33,878 bases of DNA, from the NCBI GenBank assembly GCA_016716715.1, contig JADJVE010000014.1, positions 1 through 33,878 on the forward strand, read 5' to 3'. Below are positions 16,893 through 24,305 of the stretch, piece after piece; position 1 is the stretch's first letter; every line of letters starts with the position of its first letter. The notes beneath the pieces were generated by a model. The model saw only the letters and a program-made list of their open reading frames with translations, was not told where the DNA came from and searched no databases. Both the position numbers and the translations under genes were made by a program. Source of the DNA: Acidobacteriota bacterium (GTDB taxonomy: Bacteria; Acidobacteriota; Thermoanaerobaculia; UBA5066).

Positions 16893-19708
16893 GAACGGCC
16901 CGCGGCGCGGCCGCGCTCATCGCCTTGGCCCTCTCCGCCGCGCCGGCGACGGGCGCGCCCCCGCCCGAGGGCGGCATGTGGGGCCGTGGCATCGTGTCGC
17001 TCTCCTTCCGGGGCGACCAGGCGATCGACGACAGACGCATGGCGGGCCTCACCGACCTCGCGCCCGGAAAACTCCTGACCGAGAGCGCCGTCCGCATCTC
17101 GATGCGAAACCTTTTCGCGACACGGCGCTTCTCCGATCTCGCCGTCGAGGCGGCCCCGTCGGGAGAAGGTGTCGCGGTCGTCGTCGTCTTCTCGGCGGCG
17201 CCGCGCATCGGCGCGCTCGCCCTCACGAAGGGCGTACCCGCGCGCGGGCGCCTGCTCGACGCCGTCGGTCTCAGGCCCGGAGACCCGTGGGAGAACGACC
17301 GCCGGCCCGTCTTCGAGGCGTCGATCCGGCGCGTCCTCAAGGAAGAGGGGTACTTCGAGCCCGCCGTCACGATCTCCGTGGACGCGGGCATGGACGAGAC
17401 GAGCGTCGACGTGGGTTTCGTCGTCCGGCCCGGGCCGAGAGCCCTCGCCGCCGCGCCGGAGTGGAACGGAAGCCTCGGGGCGCTGCCGTCCTCCGCGCTC
17501 ACGGCGCGGGCGAAGATGAAGGTCGGAAAGCCTTACAAGAAGACGACCGCGACCGAGGATGCCGAGAGGTTCGAGAACGAGCTTCATCGCAAAGGCTATT
17601 CGCGTGCCGAAGTGCGCCTTGGGGACGAGCGCTACGACCCCGCGACCGCGTCCGTCTCGCCGCGTTACACGGTCTTCGTCGGGCCGCTGGTCGTCCTCGA
17701 GGTCACGGGTGAGGACGAGTCCGTCGTCCGCAAGCACGCCGAATCGCCGTGGAAGAAGGGCGAGCCGCCGGACGAGGACGCCGTCGAGAGGCTCCGCGCC
17801 GCGCTGAAGCGCTCGTACGAAGAGAAGGGGTACGCGAAGGCGTCCGTGAAGGTCTCCTTCGACACGCAGGCCGACAAGGAAGTCGTGCGGTTCGAGATCG
17901 AGAAGGGCGCCCGGTGGAGCATCGCGCGCGTGGACGTGACGGGCGCCGTGAGCCTGAAGCCCCGCGAGATCCAGTCGGCCCTCGAGACGCGGCCGCGCGG
18001 CATCCTGGAGGCGGGCCGGTACGTGAGCGACGAGGCGGCGCGCGACCGCGACGCGCTGGCGGCGCTCTACCGCGAGGGCGGGTGGCGGGACGCGCGGCTC
18101 GCCGCTCCGGCAGTCGCGGACGGAGCCGGCGAGCACACCCTCGACGTGACGTTCGCGGTCGACGAAGGTGTCCGCACCGTCATTGGTTTCACGAAGCTCG
18201 AAGGGGTCCGGCTGCTCCCGGAGAAGGAGCTCGCTCCCCGCCTCGCGGTGAAGCCGGGAGTCCCGTACTCCGAGTCGGCCGTGAGTGCGGACGCGGCGCT
18301 CCTGCAGTCGCTCTACGTCGACAAGGGATTCGTCGACGCGAAGGTGGAGGCGACGACGCGCTTGACGGCGCCGGAGCCGCCGCGGGGCGAGCGTGCCGAC
18401 GTCACGTACACCGTGACGGAAGGCAAGCCCGTCCTGTTCGGCAAGACGATCGTGCGCGGAAACAGCCGCACGAAGCCCTTCGTCATCGAGGATCGCCTCG
18501 CGAACGCCGAAGGGGAGCCCTTCTCGCTGACCAGGCTCCTCGAGACCCAGCAGGCGCTCGCCCGCCTCGGAGTTTTCGATCGGATCGACGTCACCACTTT
18601 CGAGACGGATCCCGAGACGATGTCGAGGAGCGTCCTCGTGACGGTCTCGGAGGCCCGCCCGTGGGGGCTCACGTACGCGGTCGGCGCCGAGCTCAACCCC
18701 CAGAGCAATGCGTCCTTCAGCGACCAGCTTTCGCTCCGCCTCTCCCTCGGCGTGACGTACAACAACCTCTTCGGCCGCGCGCTCGAGGTCGGGATCGAGG
18801 GCCGGGCCTCGAACAACGACCCGCGCCTCATCTTCACCGCGCGAGACCGCTCGCTCTTCGGCGGGAAGGTCCCGCTCTCGTTCGCCGTCTACAACACGAA
18901 GGACACACCGTCCCCTTCGTACGACGTGAAGCGCAAGGGGACGTTTTTGCAGGGCGAGTACCGCCTGTCGAAGTCGTTGCGGACAGGCATGCGCGTCCAG
19001 TACGAGCTCGTCGAGCCGTCCTCGGATCCCGGCCTCGGCGCCGACCAGCGCGGAAACCAGGAGAGCCGAATCGCCTCCGTCTCGAGCGGCGTGACCTGGG
19101 ACAGACGCGACGACCTCGTGAATCCGCGGAACGGCTTCCTCCTCGGGACCGATCTCAAGTACGCGTTTCCGCTCTTCGCCGCCGACGCGCACTTCCTGAA
19201 GGTCTTCTCGCAGGCCGGCCTCTATCGGGGCTGGGGCTCGACCCGCGTCGCGTTTTCGCTGCGCGGCGGCGTCATCTGGAACTACGAGCCGTGCCAGGAC
19301 CCGACGGGCGTGAACTGTGCGCCGAACCTCATCATCCCGGTCCCCGAGCGCTTCTTCGCGGGCGGATCCTCGACGCACCGGGCGTTCACGCGCGACAACC
19401 TCGGCATCACCCCGCAGACGCTCAATGAGGACGGTGTCGGAGTGGGCGGCAACGTCGTCCTGATCGCGAACGCCGAGTGGCGCATTCCCGTGACGGGTGG
19501 ATTCGAGGTCGCGCTCTTCGTGGATGTGGGCAACACGTGGGCCGACCCGAAGAACGTCAGCCTTGGCGAGGTCCGGACGGGCGCCGGGGTCGGCCTCCAT
19601 TACCTGACACCCGTCGGTCCGCTGCGCCTCGAATACGCCCTCAAACTGGATCGCAAGCCCGGCGAGGACGCGGGTGCGTTCGCGTTCGCCGTTGGGTATC
19701 CCTTCTGA
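16889..19708 (+). CDS. Omp85-family outer-membrane assembly protein with about seven POTRA repeats
   Basis: A 939-residue outer-membrane protein of the BamA/TamA superfamily, translationally coupled to tamB. It has a signal peptide at residues 1-22, then a long periplasmic part in which I count about seven POTRA-like units by eye. Each unit has a helix pair and ends in a GP/GA/EG turn; examples begin IVSLSFRGDQ, RIGALALTKG, VVLEVTGEDE, IARVDVTGAV, IGFTKLEGVR and FGKTIVRGNS. The 16-strand barrel starts near residue 590 (WGLTYAVGAELNP) and has the lid-lock motif ERFFAGGSSTHRAF, the conserved YLTPVGPLRLEYA and the terminal phenylalanine of YPF. BamA has five POTRA units and TamA three, so this is a long form. 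By position TamA is the likelier role; whether the genome has a separate BamA cannot be seen here. Confidence 0.92.
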   Translation: MRTARGAAALIALALSAAPATGAPPPEGGMWGRGIVSLSFRGDQAIDDRRMAGLTDLAPGKLLTESAVRISMRNLFATRRFSDLAVEAAPSGEGVAVVVVFSAAPRIGALALTKGVPARGRLLDAVGLRPGDPWENDRRPVFEASIRRVLKEEGYFEPAVTISVDAGMDETSVDVGFVVRPGPRALAAAPEWNGSLGALPSSALTARAKMKVGKPYKKTTATEDAERFENELHRKGYSRAEVRLGDERYDPATASVSPRYTVFVGPLVVLEVTGEDESVVRKHAESPWKKGEPPDEDAVERLRAALKRSYEEKGYAKASVKVSFDTQADKEVVRFEIEKGARWSIARVDVTGAVSLKPREIQSALETRPRGILEAGRYVSDEAARDRDALAALYREGGWRDARLAAPAVADGAGEHTLDVTFAVDEGVRTVIGFTKLEGVRLLPEKELAPRLAVKPGVPYSESAVSADAALLQSLYVDKGFVDAKVEATTRLTAPEPPRGERADVTYTVTEGKPVLFGKTIVRGNSRTKPFVIEDRLANAEGEPFSLTRLLETQQALARLGVFDRIDVTTFETDPETMSRSVLVTVSEARPWGLTYAVGAELNPQSNASFSDQLSLRLSLGVTYNNLFGRALEVGIEGRASNNDPRLIFTARDRSLFGGKVPLSFAVYNTKDTPSPSYDVKRKGTFLQGEYRLSKSLRTGMRVQYELVEPSSDPGLGADQRGNQESRIASVSSGVTWDRRDDLVNPRNGFLLGTDLKYAFPLFAADAHFLKVFSQAGLYRGWGSTRVAFSLRGGVIWNYEPCQDPTGVNCAPNLIIPVPERFFAGGSSTHRAFTRDNLGITPQTLNEDGVGVGGNVVLIANAEWRIPVTGGFEVALFVDVGNTWADPKNVSLGEVRTGAGVGLHYLTPVGPLRLEYALKLDRKPGEDAGAFAFAVGYPF

Positions 19709-19716
19709 CACGGGCT

Positions 19717-19722
19717 TAGAAT
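19717..19722 (+). promoter_or_regulatory. Putative -10 box of 448-aa protein gene
   Basis: TAGAAT is 9 nt before ATG 19732 in the 23-bp gap after the Omp85 gene, with no Shine-Dalgarno. This suggests a separate leaderless transcript. Confidence 0.4.
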
Positions 19723-19731
19723 CGGCAGCAC

Positions 19732-21078
19732 ATGCCGCGCTTCACCGTCCTCGAGACGTCCGCCCTGTTCTCGAACCGCGTGAAGTACGACTACCTCTTC
19801 GAGCTCGAGATGTGGCTCAAGGGGCTCGAGCGGTTCTTCCAGATCGACTGCCTGCCGCTTTCGGCCTTCGAGCGCTCGCACGCGTCGCTGAAGAACTACG
19901 CCGAGGAGGTCGCGGCGGCGCGATCGGGCGTCGCACACATGGGGCTGATCGCGACGCAGCTCATGGGCGAGGGGCAGGAAGACCTCGCGTCGTTCCTCCT
20001 CTACCTCGACACGCAGGTCCAGCGGCCGGGCGGGCGCCGGCGGGGCGACGGCACGACGGAGCTGGCGCGCGTCGTCGAGACGCTCGACGATTTCACGAAG
20101 ATCCTGGACGAGCTCGCGAAGGCGCCCTTCATCCCCCTCCAGACGTACCTCTCGCTCGGGCGGGTCGCGGTCGGGACGCTCCGGCAGGATCCAAACCTCG
20201 GCGTCCTGTTCCGGGAGAACCTCCGGCCCGTCCTCGACCGCGAGTCCAAGCAGTCGCTCGCGAAGGTCCTCGGGAGCCTGCCGGACCCGTCGCACCGCGG
20301 GGCGCTCGCGACGCTCTTCGTGGCGCTCTTCAAGGGCCTCCGCGTCGCCGAGCGCGTACCCGCGGCAGCGGAGGGGCCCGCCACGCGCAAGCGCGCGCTC
20401 CTCCTCTTCAGCCTTCTGAAGTCCGAGAGCGATTCGTTCGTCTCCTACGTCCGGCGGCGACTCCGGCCGCGCTTCGAGGACGGGACGAAGGAAGCCGAGG
20501 GCCTCGACCGCCTCGCGTCCGCATTCGAGGCCGAGACCCGGAAGGCGATGGACGTCGAGCTCGTGGGCGTTGCCCTCATGAAAGATCCCGACGCCGTCCT
20601 CGCCCGGCTCGGCGACGCCGCCAGCCTCTTCCGGGACCTCTTCCAGCAGAGTGTGATCGGCCTCGCGGAGACGTTCTCGTCGGGCATCGACGCGCGCGCT
20701 CTCTTCCCGGAGTACCGGGCGCGCCTCGACCAGAGCCTGCGGCTGCGCGAGGAGCTCGGCCACCTCTCGCGCGCCACGCAGGACTTCCTGAAGACGCCCG
20801 ACAAGAAGACGCTTCGCGCCCTCGTGACGGAGATCGAGAGCTTCCGCCGGGGCGGGATGCGGTTTCTCATGTTCAAGGACTGGTCTCTCTTCGAGCGGTT
20901 CCACGCGGGCTTCTCGCGCGAGCGCGTCCCGCGCGCGTTCGTCCCGGCCGCGAACCAGTTCGACGGCTTCCTGAGGACGCTCCTGAAGGAAGTGGGCAAG
21001 CGTGCGGTCCTCGCGGACCACCCGTTCAAGGGCCCGAGGCCCGACGCGGGGTCCGGCGGAGCCTCCCGGTACAATTGA
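19732..21078 (+). CDS. Unrecognised 448-residue protein, mostly helical
   Basis: I do not recognise a family. The protein has no signal peptide, transmembrane segment or cysteine cluster, and the sequence reads as almost entirely amphipathic helix rich in Leu, Arg, Glu and Phe. The N-terminus, FTVLETSALFSNRVKYDYLF, is the most distinctive part. Repeated arrangements such as ASFLLYLDTQVQRPG, LARLGDAASLFRDLFQQSV and EELGHLSRATQDFLKTPDKK suggest an all-alpha scaffold. A low-complexity PGGRRRGDG linker lies near residue 105. ATG 19732 fits the upstream TAGAAT box. It sits between the outer-membrane assembly genes and ribBA, and its stop is 47 nt from the ribBA start. Codon use is like its neighbours, so it looks like a real resident gene. 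A cytoplasmic location is likely. Confidence 0.8.
   Translation: MPRFTVLETSALFSNRVKYDYLFELEMWLKGLERFFQIDCLPLSAFERSHASLKNYAEEVAAARSGVAHMGLIATQLMGEGQEDLASFLLYLDTQVQRPGGRRRGDGTTELARVVETLDDFTKILDELAKAPFIPLQTYLSLGRVAVGTLRQDPNLGVLFRENLRPVLDRESKQSLAKVLGSLPDPSHRGALATLFVALFKGLRVAERVPAAAEGPATRKRALLLFSLLKSESDSFVSYVRRRLRPRFEDGTKEAEGLDRLASAFEAETRKAMDVELVGVALMKDPDAVLARLGDAASLFRDLFQQSVIGLAETFSSGIDARALFPEYRARLDQSLRLREELGHLSRATQDFLKTPDKKTLRALVTEIESFRRGGMRFLMFKDWSLFERFHAGFSRERVPRAFVPAANQFDGFLRTLLKEVGKRAVLADHPFKGPRPDAGSGGASRYN
21070..21075 (+). promoter_or_regulatory. Putative -10 box of ribBA
   Basis: TACAAT overlaps the last codons of the upstream gene. Transcription would start near 21082, giving a leader of about 45 nt. 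The -35 region is weak. Confidence 0.4.
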
Positions 21079-21083
21079 CCGGA

Positions 21084-21102
21084 GGGGCGCGTCCTGCGCC
21101 CC
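21084..21102 (+). other. Hairpin in ribBA leader
   Basis: A perfect 7-bp stem, GGGGCGC/GCGCCCC, has a 5-nt loop, lies 23 nt before the start codon and has no T tract. It does not contain the conserved parts of an FMN riboswitch. Confidence 0.4.
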
Positions 21103-21125
21103 GTGAGAGCCGAAAGGAAAACCCC

Positions 21126-22328
21126 GTGGGATTCGTCTCCGTCGTCGACGCCGTCGCGGCCTACAAGAAGGGCCAGTTCGTCATCATCGTGGACGACGAG
21201 GATCGCGAAAACGAGGGCGACCTCTGCCTCGCCGCCGAGCACGTCACGCCCGCCGCGATCAACTTCATGGCGAAAGAAGGCCGGGGCCTCGTCTGCGTCT
21301 CCCTGACCGAGGAGCGTTGCGACGAGCTCGACCTTCACCCGATGGTCGAGCAGAACACTTCGAACTACGGCACGGCCTTCACCGTTTCGGTCGAGGCCCG
21401 CGGCAAGACGACGACCGGGATTTCGGCGGCGGACCGCGCCGCGACCGTCCTGACCCTCGTCGACCCGAAGTCGAAGCCGCACGACCTCCTGCGGCCCGGG
21501 CACACGTTCCCGCTGCGCGCCAAGAAAGGCGGCGTCCTCAAGCGGGCGGGGCAGACCGAGGCGTCCGTGGACCTCGCGCGGATCGCGGGGCTCGCGCCCG
21601 CGGCCGTCATCTGCGAGATCATGAACGAGGACGGGACGATGGCCCGCGTGCCGGACCTCCTGCTCGTCTCGGAGAAGCACGGCATCCCGATCGTTTCGGT
21701 CGCGGACATCATCCGGTACCGGATGCGGACGGAGCGCCTCGTCCATCGCATCGCGGCCCCCGTCCTGCCCACGCCCCACGGGGAGTTCCGCGCGGTCGCG
21801 TTCCGCTCCGAGCTCACGAACGAGGAGCACGTCGCCCTCGTGATGGGGACCTGGACCGAGGACGAGCCCGTCCTCGTGCGCGTGCACTCCGCCTGTCTCA
21901 CCGGCGACGTCTTCGGCTCCGGCCGCTGCGACTGCGGCGCTCAGCTCCAGCGCGCGATGGCCCAGATCGCGAAGGAGGGCAAGGGCGTCCTCCTCTACCT
22001 CCTCCAGGAGGGCCGCGGGATCGGGCTCTTCAACAAGCTGCGCGCGTACGAGCTGCAGGAGCAGGGTCTCGACACGGTCGCCGCGAACGAGAAGCTCGGC
22101 TTCGCGCCGGACGTCCGCGACTACGGGATCGGCTCGCAGATCCTGCGCGACCTCGGCGTCAGGAAGATGCGCCTCATGACGAACAACCCGGCCAAGTACG
22201 TCGCGATCGACGGCTACGGCCTGGAGATCGTCGAGCGCGTGCCGCTCGAGATCCCGCCGACGGACGGGACCCGGGACTACCTCGCCACGAAGAAGGCGAA
22301 GATGGGGCACCTCCTCAAGCTCGTTTGA
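21126..22328 (+). CDS. ribBA: Bifunctional DHBP synthase / GTP cyclohydrolase II
   Basis: A 400-residue cytoplasmic enzyme supplying both precursors of riboflavin. The N-terminal half (about residues 1-200) makes 3,4-dihydroxy-2-butanone 4-phosphate from ribulose 5-phosphate; it shows the acidic loop DDEDRENEGDL, NFMAKEGRGLVC and RPGHTFPLRAKKGGVLKRAG. The C-terminal half opens GTP; zinc ligands C257, C268 and C270 lie in CLTGDVFGSGRCDCG, followed by YLLQEGRGIGL, LGFAPDVRDYGIGSQIL and MRLMTNNPAK. All catalytic landmarks are present in both halves, so both activities are expected. The GTG start has AAAGGA about 8 nt upstream. No other riboflavin gene lies next to it. It ends the rightward run and faces the glycosyltransferase gene across 71 bp. 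Confidence 0.96.
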   Translation: MGFVSVVDAVAAYKKGQFVIIVDDEDRENEGDLCLAAEHVTPAAINFMAKEGRGLVCVSLTEERCDELDLHPMVEQNTSNYGTAFTVSVEARGKTTTGISAADRAATVLTLVDPKSKPHDLLRPGHTFPLRAKKGGVLKRAGQTEASVDLARIAGLAPAAVICEIMNEDGTMARVPDLLLVSEKHGIPIVSVADIIRYRMRTERLVHRIAAPVLPTPHGEFRAVAFRSELTNEEHVALVMGTWTEDEPVLVRVHSACLTGDVFGSGRCDCGAQLQRAMAQIAKEGKGVLLYLLQEGRGIGLFNKLRAYELQEQGLDTVAANEKLGFAPDVRDYGIGSQILRDLGVRKMRLMTNNPAKYVAIDGYGLEIVERVPLEIPPTDGTRDYLATKKAKMGHLLKLV

Positions 22329-22360
22329 GCGAAGAGAGAGAAGACCGGGGATTCGGATTC

Positions 22361-22387
22361 GGATTTCCTAGAAGGTAATAGGGCGCG
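22361..22387 (+). repeat. Purine-rich dispersed element, copy 5 (intergenic)
   Basis: GGATTTCCTAGAAGGTAATA followed by GGG, between ribBA and the glycosyltransferase gene. It is preceded by three GGATTC/GGATTT steps at 22350-22366 and followed by the 12-bp palindrome CGCGGGCCCGCG. Confidence 0.5.
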
Positions 22388-22399
22388 GGCCCGCGGCCG

Positions 22400-23134
22400 T
22401 CAGCTGCGATAGAGCGCCGCCAGGTGCTCGGGCGCTTCACCCCTCTTCACCCTTCTAAGAATCTCCCAGTTCCTTCTTACGGTCTTCCAAACGCCCTTCT
22501 CGAGATAGCGCCGCGGCGACGTTTGCACTCTCTCTCTCAGGATCTCGACTCTCGTCTTGCCTTCGGCTGCGACGAGCCTGCGCGAGAAGTCCCAGTCCTC
22601 GAGGAACGGCCACGGTGCGTGGCCGCCGAGGCGCTCGTAGACGTCGCGCCGGACGAACGGAGCCTGGTCGCCGTAGGGCACCTTCGTGACGCGCGTGCGG
22701 AGGTTCGCCCACGCCGCGACCCATGCCATCCGCGGATCGCCGCCCGAGAAACCGAGACGGAATGCGCCGCCGGCGGCGCCGCGCCCGCGCGCGGCGCGTA
22801 CGGCGGATTCCCACCCCACGGGCAGGATCGTGTCCGCGTGGAGAAAGAGAAGGATCGAAGATTCCTCTGAAGGTAAGAGGGCTGTCGCCTCGCGCAGGCG
22901 CTGGCCCCGCGGCACCGGTGACAGGTGAAGGCGGGCGCCTGCCTTCGCGAAGGCCTCACGCACATTCGAAGAAATCCCCTCATGCGCCGCGGCGATGAGC
23001 AGCGGCGGTGGCGTGTGGCTCTGGTCCCCTCTTACCCTTTCAAAGAAAATCCCGGGTGGGGGAGCCTCGGCGGCGCCTACCGGAACGATGACTGCAATCG
23101 AAAGGGGGCCCAGAAGTCTCGTCTCCGATAGCAT
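22400..23134 (-). CDS. Family 2 glycosyltransferase, TIGR04283-like, with atypical N-terminus
   Basis: A 244-residue GT-A-fold glycosyltransferase. The C-terminal two thirds match the group named 'rSAM/selenodomain-associated transferase 2': LLFLHADT, then VPYGDQAPFVRRDVYERLGG, FLEDWDFSRRL, and GVWKTVRRNWEILRR. The N-terminal third begins normally (LSIAVIVPV) but lacks the NE and VDGGSxDGT sugar-nucleotide motifs. In their place it has GIFFERVRGD and HEGISSNVREA, encoded by AT-rich repeat copies. ATG 23134 is the best start, though no ribosome-binding site is seen. The start lies 9 bp from the divergent mobA start, so its promoter must lie in mobA sequence. Activity is uncertain given the lost motifs. 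The group name is interesting beside tRNA-Sec at 467, but these two loci are 22 kb apart. Confidence 0.8.
   Translation of the reverse strand: MLSETRLLGPLSIAVIVPVGAAEAPPPGIFFERVRGDQSHTPPPLLIAAAHEGISSNVREAFAKAGARLHLSPVPRGQRLREATALLPSEESSILLFLHADTILPVGWESAVRAARGRGAAGGAFRLGFSGGDPRMAWVAAWANLRTRVTKVPYGDQAPFVRRDVYERLGGHAPWPFLEDWDFSRRLVAAEGKTRVEILRERVQTSPRRYLEKGVWKTVRRNWEILRRVKRGEAPEHLAALYRS
22438..22464 (-). repeat. Purine-rich dispersed element, copy 6
   Basis: The minus strand reads GATTCTTAGAAGGGTGAAGA followed by GGGG. It is in frame in the glycosyltransferase, encoding EILRRVKRGE. Confidence 0.55.
22857..22884 (+). repeat. Purine-rich dispersed element, copy 7
   Basis: GATTCCTCTGAAGGTAAGAG followed by GG, on the strand opposite to the glycosyltransferase coding strand, which here reads LLPSEESS. 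Confidence 0.55.
22954..22982 (-). repeat. Purine-rich dispersed element, copy 8 (weak)
   Basis: The minus strand reads GATTTCTTCGAATGTGCGTG. It is the weakest copy, and lies where the glycosyltransferase should have its DGGSxDGT motif. Confidence 0.35.
23023..23053 (-). repeat. Purine-rich dispersed element, copy 9
   Basis: The minus strand reads GATTTTCTTTGAAAGGGTAA followed by GAGGGG. It is in frame in the glycosyltransferase, encoding GIFFERVRGD. Confidence 0.6.
23129..23134 (+). promoter_or_regulatory. Putative -10 box of mobA
   Basis: TAGCAT is 9 nt before GTG 23144 and overlaps the start codon of the divergent glycosyltransferase gene. No Shine-Dalgarno is present. Confidence 0.35.
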
Positions 23135-23143
23135 GATGGCACG

Positions 23144-23758
23144 GTGGCTTACGGTTTCGTCCTCGTCGGCGGGCGGTCGGCGCGCATGGGGCGCGACAAG
23201 ACGCTGCTGCCGTACCACGGCCTGCCGATGGCACTGCACCAGGCCGCGAAGCTCGCCCGGGTGTGCCGGCGCGTCGCGCTCGTCGGCAAGCACCCGGAGC
23301 TCTTCGCCGGCTCGCCGTACCCGTTCATCGAAGACGGCGCGGCGCCCACCGCCGCGATCTTCGGCGTCGCCGCGGCGCTCGCGGCGTCGCCCGACGACAC
23401 GAACCTGATCCTCGCGGCCGACATCCCCCGGATCGGCGAGGCTTTTCTCGCGGCCCTGCTCGAGGTGGCGGATGCGATCCCTGCCGATGCCGTGGTGCCC
23501 GTGTCCGGCGGCGTCGCGCAGCCGCTCTGCGCGGTCTGGCGGCGTTCCGCCCATCCGCCGCTCCTCGCGCGGCTGGCGGCGGGCGATTACGCGCTCGTCG
23601 GCATCCTCCAGCAGATTCGCACCGTCCTGATCCCCGAAGCCGCGACCGCCGCGCTCCCAGGGGGCCACCCCGACAACTTCCTGAACGTGAACACGCCGGA
23701 GGACTACGAGCATGCCGAAAAAGACGCGGGCGCCGAGGCTGAGCCACCTCGACGCTGA
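23144..23758 (+). CDS. mobA: Molybdenum cofactor guanylyltransferase
   Basis: Attaches GMP from GTP to molybdopterin to form the guanine dinucleotide form of the cofactor, in the cytoplasm. The 204-residue length is typical. The N-terminal signature LVGGRSARMGRDKTLLPYHG is a good match to LAGGxSxRMGxDK. AADIPRI corresponds to the metal-binding AxDxP motif, and NVNTPEDYEHAE is the usual C-terminal end. The GTG at 23144 is the only start that preserves the signature. The last 47 bp overlap the moaC start in another frame, so the two are co-transcribed. Presence of MobA points to DMSO-reductase-family molybdoenzymes (for example formate dehydrogenase or nitrate reductase) encoded elsewhere. Confidence 0.92.
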   Translation: MAYGFVLVGGRSARMGRDKTLLPYHGLPMALHQAAKLARVCRRVALVGKHPELFAGSPYPFIEDGAAPTAAIFGVAAALAASPDDTNLILAADIPRIGEAFLAALLEVADAIPADAVVPVSGGVAQPLCAVWRRSAHPPLLARLAAGDYALVGILQQIRTVLIPEAATAALPGGHPDNFLNVNTPEDYEHAEKDAGAEAEPPRR

Positions 23759-24305
23759 GGGGCGCGCCCGCATGGTGGACGTCTCGGGGAAGAGCGAGAC
23801 CGTTCGTTCGGCGTGCGCCGTGGCCGTCGTCACGCTGGGGCGCGCGGGCTGGGCCGCGCTGGACGCCGCCGAGAACCGCAAGGGGGACGCGCTCGCGGTC
23901 GCACGCCTCGCGGGGATCCAGGCGGCGAAGCGGACGGCGGAGTGGATTCCCCTCTGCCACCCGCTGGTCTTCGACTCGGTCGACGTCGCCGTCGAACGGC
24001 TGGCCGCGAGGAGGGCCATCGCCCTGACGGCCACGGTGCGCGGGACAGGGAAGACGGGCTACGAGATGGAGGCGCTCGTCGCGGCGTCCGCAGCGGCCCT
24101 CGCGCTCTACGACATGTGCAAGGCCGCGGACAAGGGGATCGTGATCGGGCCGGTCGCGCTTCTCGAGAAGACCGGCGGCAAGAGCGGGACGTGGCGCCGC
24201 GGCGTCAGCGTCCCGGCAGCTTCCGCGCGAGCGCGCGCGCGACGAACCGCAGGCGGTCGGCCCAGGGCAGGCGGAGGAAGTTCGTCTTCACGACGCCGCG
24301 TGTGA
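23712..24305 (+). CDS. moaC: Cyclic pyranopterin monophosphate synthase, C-terminally extended
   Basis: Acts with MoaA to convert GTP into cyclic pyranopterin monophosphate, the first stage of molybdenum cofactor synthesis. The family core is complete: SHLDAEGRARMVDVSGKSET, KGDALAVARLAGIQAAKRTA, EWIPLCHPL, GKTGYEMEALVAAS, and the catalytic ALYDMCKA with its Asp and Lys. It ends normally at KTGGKSGTWRR near base 24200. The frame then stays open for about 34 more residues, Arg/Ser/Gly-rich, to TGA 24303-24305. That tail overlaps the convergent ThDP enzyme by 101 bp and reads like antisense of it, so it is probably non-functional. ATG 23712 lies inside the end of mobA. Corrected family length is about 163 aa against 197 here. 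Confidence 0.92.
   Translation: MPKKTRAPRLSHLDAEGRARMVDVSGKSETVRSACAVAVVTLGRAGWAALDAAENRKGDALAVARLAGIQAAKRTAEWIPLCHPLVFDSVDVAVERLAARRAIALTATVRGTGKTGYEMEALVAASAAALALYDMCKAADKGIVIGPVALLEKTGGKSGTWRRGVSVPAASARARARRTAGGRPRAGGGSSSSRRRV

Noticed and set aside
21079..21125. FMN riboswitch before ribBA
   Set aside because: The leader is only about 45 nt and contains one simple hairpin; the conserved riboswitch core and its multi-helix fold do not fit.
22384..22395. CGCGGGCCCGCG palindrome as terminator of ribBA
   Set aside because: It has no loop of usable size and no T tract on either side; it may just reflect GC-rich composition.
22400..24034. 544-residue version of the glycosyltransferase starting at 24034
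   Set aside because: The extra N-terminal part is antisense to mobA and moaC and has no glycosyltransferase features; the family start fits ATG 23134.
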